NCBI GenBank assembly: GCA_030544165.1
Contig: JAUNRP010000078.1
Span: forward strand, 1 to 8,731
DNA length: 8,731 nt
Direction of reading: 5' to 3'
Source: a bacterium
Lineage (GTDB): Bacteria > Actinomycetota > Actinomycetes > Actinomycetales > Actinomycetaceae
A model generated the notes under the pieces. The model was not told the DNA's origin and did no database searches. It saw nothing but the letters and a program-made list of their open reading frames with translations. Positions within the stretch are counted from its first letter, which is position 1. Every line of letters begins with the position of its first letter. This document shows, piece by piece, positions 1 to 7,530 of the stretch. The position numbers were made by a program, and so were the translations under genes.

Positions 1-263
1 TCCTCCACCACGGGGAAGACCTCGGTCACCGGGATGCGGCCAATGGGGTGGGCGGCGAGGGCGTCAGCAGCCGATCTGATCGGGGCTGGGGCCTCCGTCT
101 CCTGCTCGACGGCGGGGGTTGCCGCGGGGCCGGGGGCCGCTGTGGGCTCGGGTGCCGCGGGGCTGGGAGCCTTGGCGGGCTCGTCCGCGTACTGGGTTGC
201 CTCCACCACCTCGGGATCGGGCTTCGGGGGCGTGTGGGTGTTCTGGCGGCGCTTGGTACTCAC
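1..263 (-). CDS. glgE: GlgE N-terminal fragment: alpha-1,4-glucan:maltose-1-phosphate maltosyltransferase (partial, runs off left edge)
   Basis: GlgE is a cytosolic GH13-family enzyme that transfers maltosyl units from maltose-1-phosphate to the non-reducing ends of alpha-1,4-glucan, in the actinobacterial route to glycogen. Only the first 87 codons are present, read from a GTG at 263-261 with no in-frame stop to the edge. Residues 1-27 are basic then mixed, residues 28-63 are strongly Pro/Ala-rich and probably disordered, and near residue 74 comes GRIPVTEVFPVV. That segment resembles the opening of the GlgE N-terminal domain as I recall it (GRIPVLDVxPVV in streptomycetes). The catalytic domain lies outside the window, so the call rests on this short motif plus the neighbouring glgP and glgX. 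The roughly 70 residues before the motif are longer than in the GlgE proteins I remember. A later start is possible, for example the GTG pair at codons 19-20, but the promoter-like sequence points to codon 1. Confidence 0.75.
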   Translation of the reverse strand, partial: MSTKRRQNTHTPPKPDPEVVEATQYADEPAKAPSPAAPEPTAAPGPAATPAVEQETEAPAPIRSAADALAAHPIGRIPVTEVFPVVE

Positions 264-275
264 GCTCCCAACCTA
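264..275 (-). promoter_or_regulatory. Candidate leaderless promoter (-10 element) of glgE
   Basis: On the minus strand TAGGTT (275 to 270) is followed by exactly six bases (GGGAGC) and then the GTG start. This matches the actinobacterial TANNNT -10 consensus at a distance that would place transcription initiation on the start codon itself. The GGGAG in the spacer is only one base from GTG, too close for a normal Shine-Dalgarno interaction. No convincing -35 hexamer is seen. Leaderless transcription is inferred from spacing alone. Confidence 0.5.
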
Positions 276-303
276 CCGCCACGCGGCGAGGGGTGCGGGT
301 GGA

Positions 304-318
304 GTGGCAGCGTGCCAC
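304..318. repeat. Perfect short inverted repeat between glgP and glgE
   Basis: GTGGCA (304-309) and TGCCAC (313-318) form a perfect 6-bp inverted repeat around GCG. It lies 41-55 bases upstream of the glgE start and just past the larger hairpin that follows glgP. It could be a second element of a tandem terminator or an operator upstream of the candidate glgE promoter. The sequence alone does not decide. Confidence 0.4.
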
Positions 319-324
319 GCGGCC

Positions 325-360
325 CCGCCCGGGGGCTCGTGGAGCCGCCCGGGGGACTCG
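325..360. repeat. Imperfect direct repeat in the glgP-glgE gap
   Basis: CCGCCCGGGGGCTCG (325-339) recurs as CCGCCCGGGGGACTCG (345-360), with a 20-base offset and one inserted A. The two copies supply the palindromic CCCGGG blocks that close the outer half of the hairpin at 328-353, so the repeat and the hairpin are one structure. Confidence 0.5.
328..353 (-). terminator. Strong GC hairpin downstream of glgP, candidate terminator
   Basis: The bases fold into an 11-bp stem: CCCGGG (328-333) with CCCGGG (348-353), then GGCTC (334-338) with GAGCC (342-346). There is a 3-base loop at 339-341 and a single bulged base at 347. In the glgP reading direction it begins 12 bases after the TGA stop. No T-run follows, which is common for hairpin terminators in high-GC actinobacteria. 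It would separate glgP transcription from glgE, which has its own candidate promoter just beyond. Confidence 0.5.
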
Positions 361-365
361 CGGTG

Positions 366-2729
366 TCAGCCGATCGGGGTCGGCTCGATCTTCCACACCT
401 CGCGGGCGTAGTCCTGGATCGTGCGGTCCGAGGAGAAGCGGCCCGAGAGCGTGATGTTCGCCCAGGACTTCCGTGCCCAGCCGAGGCGGTCCGTGTAGTC
501 ACGTGCCATGGCGTCCTTGGTCTGGCGGTAGGCCTCGAAGTCACCCAGTACGTAGTACACGTCCGGGGTCTCGTAGCCCCACTCGAGGAGGGAGTTCCTC
601 AGATCGTGGAAGTATCCCGAGCCGCCGTCGTCCAGCGTCCCGTCCACCAGGCCGTCCAGAGTGCGCTTGAGGCCCTGGACGTTCTCGTAGTGCCAGCGCG
701 GATCGTAGGTGGCCTTGAGCGCTGGGAGCTCGTCCTCGGTGGCGCCGAAGATGTAGGCGTTCTCCTCGCCCACCGAGTCCAGGATCTCCACGTTCGCGCC
801 GTCCAGGGTCCCCAGAGTGAGGGCGCCGTTCATCATGAACTTCATGTTGGAGGTTCCCGAGGCCTCCTTGCCGGCGGTGGAGATCTGCTCGGAGACCTCG
901 GCGGCCGGGATGATGTGCTCGGCGGGGGAGACGTTGTAGTTGTGGATGAAGACCACCTTGATCCGCTCGCTCACTTCCGGATCGTTGTTCACCAGCTCGG
1001 CGATCGCGTTGATGAGCTTGATGATCGCCTTGGCGCGCACGTAGCCGGGGGCCGCCTTGGCACCGAAGACGAACACGCGCTTGGGCAGGCCCAGGCCCGG
1101 ATCGTCCTTGAGGCGGAAGTACAGGTCCAGGATGTACAGGGCGTTGAGCAACTGGCGCTTGTACTCGTGGAGGCGCTTGATCTGGACATCGAAGATCGCG
1201 TCCGGATCGATCTCGATGCCCTCGCGCTCCTTCACCCACGCGGCGAAGTCCACCTTGTTGGCGTGCTTGATCTCGGTCAGGCGGGTGAGCACGGAGTCAT
1301 CCACCTCGGTGAACTGGGCGAGCACGGAGAGGTCCCGCACCCAGGCATCCGATCCGGTGACCTCGTGGAGGAGGGCCGAGAGGCGGGGGTTGCACTGGTG
1401 CAGCCAGCGCCGCGGGGTCACACCGTTGGTCTTGTTGTTGAACCGCTCCGGCCAGATGGCGTGCCAGTCCCCCAGTGTCTCGCGCTTGATGATCTCGGTG
1501 TGCAGGGCCGCCACGCCGTTGATGGAGTAGGCGGCGTAGCAGGCGATCCACGCCATGCGGACCCGGTTGCCCGAGACCGGTGCCATGTAGTCGATGGTCC
1601 CGGCGTCCACCCCACGCTCGGCCATCTCCTCGCGGAAGCGGCGATCGATCTCGCGGCAGATCTCCATGATGCGCGGGAAGAGGCGGTCGAAGATGGAGAT
1701 CTCCCAGGTCTCCAGCGCCTCGGCCAGCACCGTGTGGTTGGTGTAGGCGAACGTGGAGGTGACCACCTCCCAGGCGTCCTCCCAGCTCACCCCGTGCTCG
1801 TCCAGCAGGAGCCGCATGAGCTCCGGGATCGCGAGCACCGGGTGCGTGTCGTTCAACTGGATCGCGTTGAACTCGGCTAACCCGGTGAGGTCCTCGCCGT
1901 GCTGCGCGAGGTAGTTCGCGAGGATCTCCTGCAGTGAGGCGGAGACGAAGAAGTACTGCTGGCGCACTCGCAGTACCTTGCCCTCGTAGGTGGTGTCGTT
2001 CGGGTAGAGGACGCGGGAGATGTCATTCGTGCGCTCGCGCTCCACGATCGCATCGGTGAAGCGCTGGGAGTTGAATGCCTGGTAGTCGAACTCCTCCATG
2101 GGCTCGGCCTTCCACAGCCGCAGCGTGTTCACGTTCTTCGTGCCGTACCCGGTGATCGGCATGTCATAGGGCACCGCCTTCACGGTCAGATCGTTGTAGG
2201 TGACGATCTGGGTCTGCTCCTGGCGGCGGATGACGAACGGGTAGCCCTCCTCCATCCACGGGTCGGGGTGCTCGGTCTGGAACCCGTGATCGAACAGCTG
2301 CTTGAAGAGGCCGTAGCGGTAGAGGATGCCGTAGCCGCGCACCGGCAGGTCGAGAGTGGCGCAGGAGTCCAGGAAGCAGGCGGCGAGTCGGCCGAGGCCT
2401 CCGTTGCCGAGTGCGGCGTCCGGCTCCTCCTCGAGGATCACCGAGAGGTCCTGCCCGAAAGCCCCCACCGCCTCCCGCGCCTGCTCCACCAGGCCGAGGT
2501 TGGAGAGGTTGTTCAGGAGCGCGCGGCCCATCAGGAACTCCGCGGAGAAGTAGTGCTCCTGGCGGGTGGCGGCGTACGCCTCCTCGCTGGCCTCCCAGTC
2601 ATCCGCGATCCGATCCACGATGGCGGCGGAGAGCCCCGCCCACAGGTCGAACGGTGTGGACGCGGGGACGGGCCGTCCGGAGACGGCCCGCACCTGGGCA
2701 GCAAAATCGTGGGTGAGGTCGGTGGTCAT
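366..2729 (-). CDS. glgP: Glycogen/alpha-glucan phosphorylase (GT35, E. coli/muscle type)
   Basis: This cytosolic, PLP-dependent enzyme phosphorolyses terminal alpha-1,4 bonds of glycogen or maltodextrin to release glucose-1-phosphate. The 787-residue protein is full length for the E. coli GlgP/MalP class (about 800). Visible motifs: the glycine loop GNGGLGR (residues 108-114), NDTHP (293-297), TNHTVLAEALE (330-340), the basic phosphate-site segment KRLHEYKRQ (518-526), and the PLP signature EASGTSNMKFMMN (622-634), in which K630 should form the Schiff base. I chose the ATG at 2729 because GAAGGAA (2742 to 2736) precedes it at good distance and the family alignment begins soon after. The longer frame to 2903 would overlap the trpS start and adds a non-conserved, Arg/Pro-rich segment. 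The substrate preference (glycogen or maltodextrin) cannot be read from sequence; the glgX and glgE neighbours favour glycogen. Confidence 0.96.
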   Translation of the reverse strand: MTTDLTHDFAAQVRAVSGRPVPASTPFDLWAGLSAAIVDRIADDWEASEEAYAATRQEHYFSAEFLMGRALLNNLSNLGLVEQAREAVGAFGQDLSVILEEEPDAALGNGGLGRLAACFLDSCATLDLPVRGYGILYRYGLFKQLFDHGFQTEHPDPWMEEGYPFVIRRQEQTQIVTYNDLTVKAVPYDMPITGYGTKNVNTLRLWKAEPMEEFDYQAFNSQRFTDAIVERERTNDISRVLYPNDTTYEGKVLRVRQQYFFVSASLQEILANYLAQHGEDLTGLAEFNAIQLNDTHPVLAIPELMRLLLDEHGVSWEDAWEVVTSTFAYTNHTVLAEALETWEISIFDRLFPRIMEICREIDRRFREEMAERGVDAGTIDYMAPVSGNRVRMAWIACYAAYSINGVAALHTEIIKRETLGDWHAIWPERFNNKTNGVTPRRWLHQCNPRLSALLHEVTGSDAWVRDLSVLAQFTEVDDSVLTRLTEIKHANKVDFAAWVKEREGIEIDPDAIFDVQIKRLHEYKRQLLNALYILDLYFRLKDDPGLGLPKRVFVFGAKAAPGYVRAKAIIKLINAIAELVNNDPEVSERIKVVFIHNYNVSPAEHIIPAAEVSEQISTAGKEASGTSNMKFMMNGALTLGTLDGANVEILDSVGEENAYIFGATEDELPALKATYDPRWHYENVQGLKRTLDGLVDGTLDDGGSGYFHDLRNSLLEWGYETPDVYYVLGDFEAYRQTKDAMARDYTDRLGWARKSWANITLSGRFSSDRTIQDYAREVWKIEPTPIG

Positions 2730-2767
2730 GTGTGGTTCCTTCTTCGCGTGATTCTGCAGCGAGTCTA
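2730..2767 (-). promoter_or_regulatory. glgP -10 element and ribosome binding site
   Basis: On the minus strand TAGACT (2767 to 2762) is a good actinobacterial -10 hexamer. Initiation about 7 bases downstream would give a leader of roughly 25 bases carrying GAAGGAA (2742 to 2736), six bases before the ATG. No TTGACA-like -35 is evident at 17-18 bases, where the sequence is G-rich. The ribosome binding site fixes the start used for glgP. Confidence 0.55.
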
Positions 2768-2791
2768 GCCACGGCCAGCGCGCCCCCCTAA

Positions 2792-2818
2792 ACGCCGAGG
2801 CGTGACCATCTCCACGCC
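2792..2818. promoter_or_regulatory. Candidate operator in the glgP-trpS divergent region
   Basis: GGCGTG (2799-2804) and CACGCC (2813-2818) are perfect inverted half-sites separated by 8 bases (centre to centre 14). Directly adjacent, ACGCC (2792-2796) pairs with the same GGCGT across 2 bases, giving three half-sites in 27 bp. The block lies upstream of both candidate promoters, about 25 bp from the glgP -10 and 43 bp from the trpS -10. That is a plausible position for a DNA-binding regulator. In 70 percent GC sequence such short palindromes also arise by chance, and no regulator family is assigned. Confidence 0.35.
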
Positions 2819-2860
2819 ACCTGGGGCCCGTCGTCGGGAAAGAGGGACCGGGGGCAGACG

Positions 2861-2872
2861 TAGGCTGGGGGG
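2861..2872 (+). promoter_or_regulatory. Candidate leaderless promoter (-10 element) of trpS
   Basis: TAGGCT (2861-2866) is followed by six G residues and then the GTG start at 2873. The hexamer fits TANNNT and its spacing puts the expected transcription start on the GTG. The G-run directly abuts the start codon and cannot act as a properly spaced Shine-Dalgarno. No clear -35 is visible. The layout matches that upstream of glgE. Confidence 0.55.
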
Positions 2873-3964
2873 GTGAGTGAGCACGACATCGCAGACGCAA
2901 CATCCGACGCCTCCCTGGCCCGATCCGTGGCCCGCAGCCACCAGATCGAGGAGCTGCTCGCCACGGATCCCGGACGTTTCCGGGTGCTCACGGGGGACCG
3001 GCCCACCGGCAGGCTGCACATCGGCCACTACTTCGGTTCGCACGCGAACCGGGTGCGCCTGCAGAACATGGGCGTGGAGCAGTTCAACCTGATCGCGGAC
3101 TACCAGGTGATCTACGACCGCGACGGCGTGGGCGAGATCCGGGACAACGTGCTGAACGCGCTCGCGGACTACGTGGGGATGGGGATCGATCCGGCGCGGA
3201 CCACGGTCTTCACCCACTCCTCGATCCCGGCACTCAACCAGCTCCTGTTGCCGTTCCTCGCAGTGACCACGGACTCCGAGCTGCGGCGCAACCCCACGGT
3301 GAAGGACGAGCTGGCGGGCTCCGCGCGGCCCATGAGCGGGCTGATGCTCACCTTCCCGGTGCACCAGGCGGCGGACATCCTGTTCTGCAAGGCGAACCTG
3401 GTGCCGGTGGGGAAGGACCAGCTCCCGCACATCGAGCTGACCCGCACGATCGCCCGGCGCTTCGACGAGCGCTACGGCCGGGCCGTCCCGGAGTCGCCGG
3501 TGTTCCCGCAGGCGGACGCGCTGCTCTCCGAGGTGCCGCTCCTGCTCGGGATGGACGGCACCAAGATGTCCAAGTCCAAGGGAAACACCATCGAGATCGG
3601 GATGGACGCGGACACCACCGCGCGCCTCATCAAGCGGGCAGTGACGGACTCGGACCGGCACATCACGTTCGATCCTTCCGGTCGCCCGGAGGTCTCCAAC
3701 CTGGTGCAGCTCGCGGCGCTCTGCCTCGGGCGGGCGCCGGAGGATGTGGCCGAGGAGCTCGGGGATGCCGGCGGGGGCGGGCTGAAGAAGCTCGTGACGG
3801 AGGCCGTGAACGAGTTCTTCGCGCCGGTGCGCGAACGGCGCGCTGAGGCGATCGCGGATCCGGCCCAGCTCTGGGCGATCCTCGCGGACGGCAACGCGCG
3901 CGCGAACGAGGTGGCGGAGCAGACCCTGGCCGAGGTGCGCCAGGCGATGCAGATGGACTACTGA
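2873..3964 (+). CDS. trpS: Tryptophanyl-tRNA synthetase (class I aaRS, GDRPTG-type)
   Basis: This enzyme charges tRNA-Trp with tryptophan using ATP. The 363-residue length fits bacterial TrpRS (about 330-360). Class I signatures are intact: HIGH at residues 49-52 within GDRPTGRLHIGHYFG, and KMSKS at 231-235. Between them are the conserved-looking segments NPTVKDELA (140-148) and VHQAADIL with LVPVGKDQLPHIE (about 163-188), which fit the Trp-binding Rossmann domain. The GDRPTG/HIGHY form differs from the more usual GxQPSG/HLGNY form. It resembles the branch that includes Deinococcus radiodurans TrpRS II and streptococcal TrpRS, as I recall those sequences. The gene is transcribed divergently from glgP and convergently with glgX, so it forms its own unit. 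The GTG start is supported by the upstream -10 geometry. About 35 residues precede the conserved RVLTGDRP strand, a modest N-terminal extension. Confidence 0.95.
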   Translation: MSEHDIADATSDASLARSVARSHQIEELLATDPGRFRVLTGDRPTGRLHIGHYFGSHANRVRLQNMGVEQFNLIADYQVIYDRDGVGEIRDNVLNALADYVGMGIDPARTTVFTHSSIPALNQLLLPFLAVTTDSELRRNPTVKDELAGSARPMSGLMLTFPVHQAADILFCKANLVPVGKDQLPHIELTRTIARRFDERYGRAVPESPVFPQADALLSEVPLLLGMDGTKMSKSKGNTIEIGMDADTTARLIKRAVTDSDRHITFDPSGRPEVSNLVQLAALCLGRAPEDVAEELGDAGGGGLKKLVTEAVNEFFAPVRERRAEAIADPAQLWAILADGNARANEVAEQTLAEVRQAMQMDY

Positions 3965-3984
3965 GCCGGAGTTCTCGCCGCAGA

Positions 3985-4008
3985 GGCGGGCGCCGGGCGC
4001 GCCCCGCC
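3985..4008. terminator. GC hairpin between convergent trpS and glgX, candidate bidirectional terminator
   Basis: GGCGGGCGC (3985-3993) pairs with GCG-C-CCCGCC (3999-4008), giving a 9-bp stem with one bulged C at 4002 and a 5-base loop. It starts 20 bases after the trpS stop and 10 bases beyond the glgX stop in the other direction. A further AGTTC (3970-3974) / GAACT (4016-4020) pairing could extend the structure across the whole gap. There is no T-run. The position between two convergent stops is the main support. Confidence 0.5.
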
Positions 4009-4018
4009 GGAGCCCGAA

Positions 4019-6202
<2,184 letters not shown>

Positions 6203-6214
6203 ACCGAAGATTCA

Positions 6215-6220
6215 ACCGTA
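6215..6220 (-). promoter_or_regulatory. Possible -10 element of glgX
   Basis: TACGGT on the minus strand (6220 to 6215) fits TANNNT and ends 12 bases before the GTG start. Initiation about 7 bases downstream would leave a leader of only about 5 bases, with no room for a Shine-Dalgarno, so the mRNA would be almost leaderless. No good -35 is seen. A short match in an otherwise GC-rich gap is suggestive only. Confidence 0.35.
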
Positions 6221-6259
6221 GTTTCCGCCGATCCTGAACGTGCCCCCCGGTGATTCCCG

Positions 6260-6280
6260 CCACCCGCGGCCCCGGGGTGG
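6260..6280. repeat. Inverted repeat in the glgX-desulfurase divergent region
   Basis: CCACCC (6260-6265) and GGGTGG (6275-6280) are perfect inverted half-sites with a 9-base spacer. The spacer and right arm together contain the palindrome CCCCGGGG (6270-6277). The repeat lies between the two divergent genes, 34 bases before the desulfurase start. It may be an operator or a chance GC palindrome; no matching repeat was seen at the glgP-trpS region. Confidence 0.3.
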
Positions 6281-6301
6281 CCCCGTCCGCGCCGCTGGTG
6301 G

Positions 6302-6313
6302 CACGCTGGAGCC
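6302..6313 (+). promoter_or_regulatory. Possible start-proximal promoter or ribosome binding site of the desulfurase operon
   Basis: CACGCT (6302-6307), six bases, then GTG at 6314 reproduces the spacing seen at trpS and glgE, but the hexamer lacks the initial T of TANNNT. The GGAG at 6308-6311 is only two bases from GTG, closer than a normal Shine-Dalgarno. Either signal is weak. No other TANNNT hexamer was found in the preceding 70 bases, so the promoter of this operon is uncertain. Confidence 0.25.
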
Positions 6314-7492
6314 GTGCCCTACCTCGATCACGCCGCCTCCTCGCCGCTGCGGCCCTCCGCCCGCGCCGCTTGGCTGGAGGCCGCCGCCGTGGTGGGCAAC
6401 CCGAGCGCCACCCATGCCTCGGGCCGCGAGGCGCGACGCCTCCTCGAGGACGCCCGCGAGTCCATCGCCACCTCGCTCGGCGCCGATCCCGCCGAGGTCC
6501 TCCTCACCTCCGGCGGCACCGAGGCGGACAACCTCGCCGTCCTCGGCGCCGTCCGCGCGTCACGTCCCCTCTCTTCCATTCCCGACGACGACGCCACCGT
6601 CCCAGCGCTCGTCACCTCTGCGATCGAGCACCCTGCCGTCCTCGAGGCGGCCCGGCTCCTCGAGGGTGAGGGGTTCGGGGTGGCCTACGCTCCGGCGCGG
6701 CCCTCCGGCCAGGTGGACGCCCTGGCGCTCGGGGACGCGGTGGGGGAGGGCACCGCGCTCGTGAGCCTCATGTGGGCGAACAACGAGACCGGGGTGATCC
6801 AGCCGGTCTCCGCCGCCGTGACGGCCGCCGGCGAGGCGGGAGCGATCGCCCACTCGGACGCCGTGCAGGCGATCGGCCACCTCCCGTTCCACTTCCACGA
6901 ATCTGACCTGGACCTCGCCAGCATCTCCGGCCACAAGGTGGGGGCGCCCGTGGGGACCGGCGCCCTCCTCGCCCGCCGGGGCGTGGCGCTCCGGGCGATT
7001 GGCGCAGGCGGCGGCCAGGAACGCGGCATCCGGTCCGGGACGGTGGACGTGGCCGGGGCCGCGGCGCTCGCGGCCGCGCTCGCAGAGGCGGTGGCAGTCC
7101 GCGAGGAGGAGGCAGCGCGGCTGCGGCTCCTGCGCGGCCGGATCGAGGAGGCGCTCGCCGCCACCCCGGGGGCGCGGATCACGGGTGCGGAACTCGCGGA
7201 GAACCAGCGCCTCCCACACCTCACCCACGCCGTGATCGAGGGCCTACGCGCCGAGGCCCTCCTCTTCGCGCTCGACCGCGCCGGCCTCTCCGCCTCCGCG
7301 GGCTCCGCGTGCCGGGCCGGGGTCCACCAGCCCAGCCACGTGGTGCTCGCCATGGGCGGGAGCGAGGAAGAAGCGGGCGCCACCCTGCGTTGTAGCCTTG
7401 GGTGGACCACCACCGAGGCGGACGTGGAGGCCCTGATCGGGGCGCTTCCCACCGCGATCGAGCGGGCCCGCGCCGCCGGAACCCGCCGCTGA
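6314..7492 (+). CDS. Cysteine desulfurase (IscS/NifS type, class V aminotransferase fold)
   Basis: This PLP enzyme removes sulfur from cysteine as an enzyme-bound persulfide and passes it to acceptors; here the likely acceptor is MnmA, encoded next. The 392 residues match the family (about 380-405). Visible features: YLDHAASSPLRP at the N-terminus, SGGTEADN (66-73), H106 in SAIEHPAVL for PLP stacking, D182 and Q185 in HSDAVQ, the Schiff-base lysine K208 in SISGHK, and the catalytic loop cysteine C333 in GSACRAG. The long flexible loop sequence is IscS/NifS-like rather than SufS-like. The GTG start is set by the family opening VPYLDHA. The gene ends 38 bases before mnmA on the same strand, indicating an operon. 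I leave the symbol empty because iscS, nifS and csd are all used for such genes; the general family call is firm. Confidence 0.94.
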   Translation: MPYLDHAASSPLRPSARAAWLEAAAVVGNPSATHASGREARRLLEDARESIATSLGADPAEVLLTSGGTEADNLAVLGAVRASRPLSSIPDDDATVPALVTSAIEHPAVLEAARLLEGEGFGVAYAPARPSGQVDALALGDAVGEGTALVSLMWANNETGVIQPVSAAVTAAGEAGAIAHSDAVQAIGHLPFHFHESDLDLASISGHKVGAPVGTGALLARRGVALRAIGAGGGQERGIRSGTVDVAGAAALAAALAEAVAVREEEAARLRLLRGRIEEALAATPGARITGAELAENQRLPHLTHAVIEGLRAEALLFALDRAGLSASAGSACRAGVHQPSHVVLAMGGSEEEAGATLRCSLGWTTTEADVEALIGALPTAIERARAAGTRR

Positions 7493-7520
7493 CGGACCAC
7501 GCGAACCAACCCACGAATCC

Positions 7521-7526
7521 GAAGGA
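7521..7526 (+). promoter_or_regulatory. Ribosome binding site of mnmA
   Basis: GAAGGA lies four bases before ATG at 7531 and resembles the site in front of glgP. It decides the start in favour of 7531. The open frame extends back to 7402, but that extension runs inside the desulfurase coding sequence and is rich in Arg, Gly and Pro with no MnmA similarity. Confidence 0.7.
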
Positions 7527-7530
7527 CACC

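Noticed and set aside
48..1880. 610-codon open frame on the plus strand opposite glgE/glgP
   Set aside because: It is antisense to glgP, whose catalytic motifs are intact. Its product is a Val/Gly/Leu/Arg/His-rich string with no recognisable domain, as expected from the non-coding frames of very GC-rich genes where stops are rare.
2730..2872. Tryptophan-responsive leader or T-box for trpS
   Set aside because: The candidate -10 is six bases from the start codon, leaving no leader RNA. No T-box features or Trp-codon leader peptide could be seen, and T-boxes before trpS would need a long leader.
2730..2903. Upstream extension of glgP by 58 codons
   Set aside because: The extension would overlap the trpS start and cover the -10 element and ribosome binding site. 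It is Arg/Pro-rich and not found in phosphorylases.
2765..3661. 298-codon minus-strand frame opposite trpS
   Set aside because: It is antisense to a complete class I synthetase with intact HIGH and KMSKS motifs. Its composition (Arg/His/Val/Gly) is that of a shadow frame.
7402..7530. Upstream extension of mnmA by 43 codons into the desulfurase
   Set aside because: Family alignment begins at MQVLAALSGGVDS, a good ribosome binding site precedes ATG 7531, and the extra residues are an out-of-frame reading of the desulfurase C-terminus.
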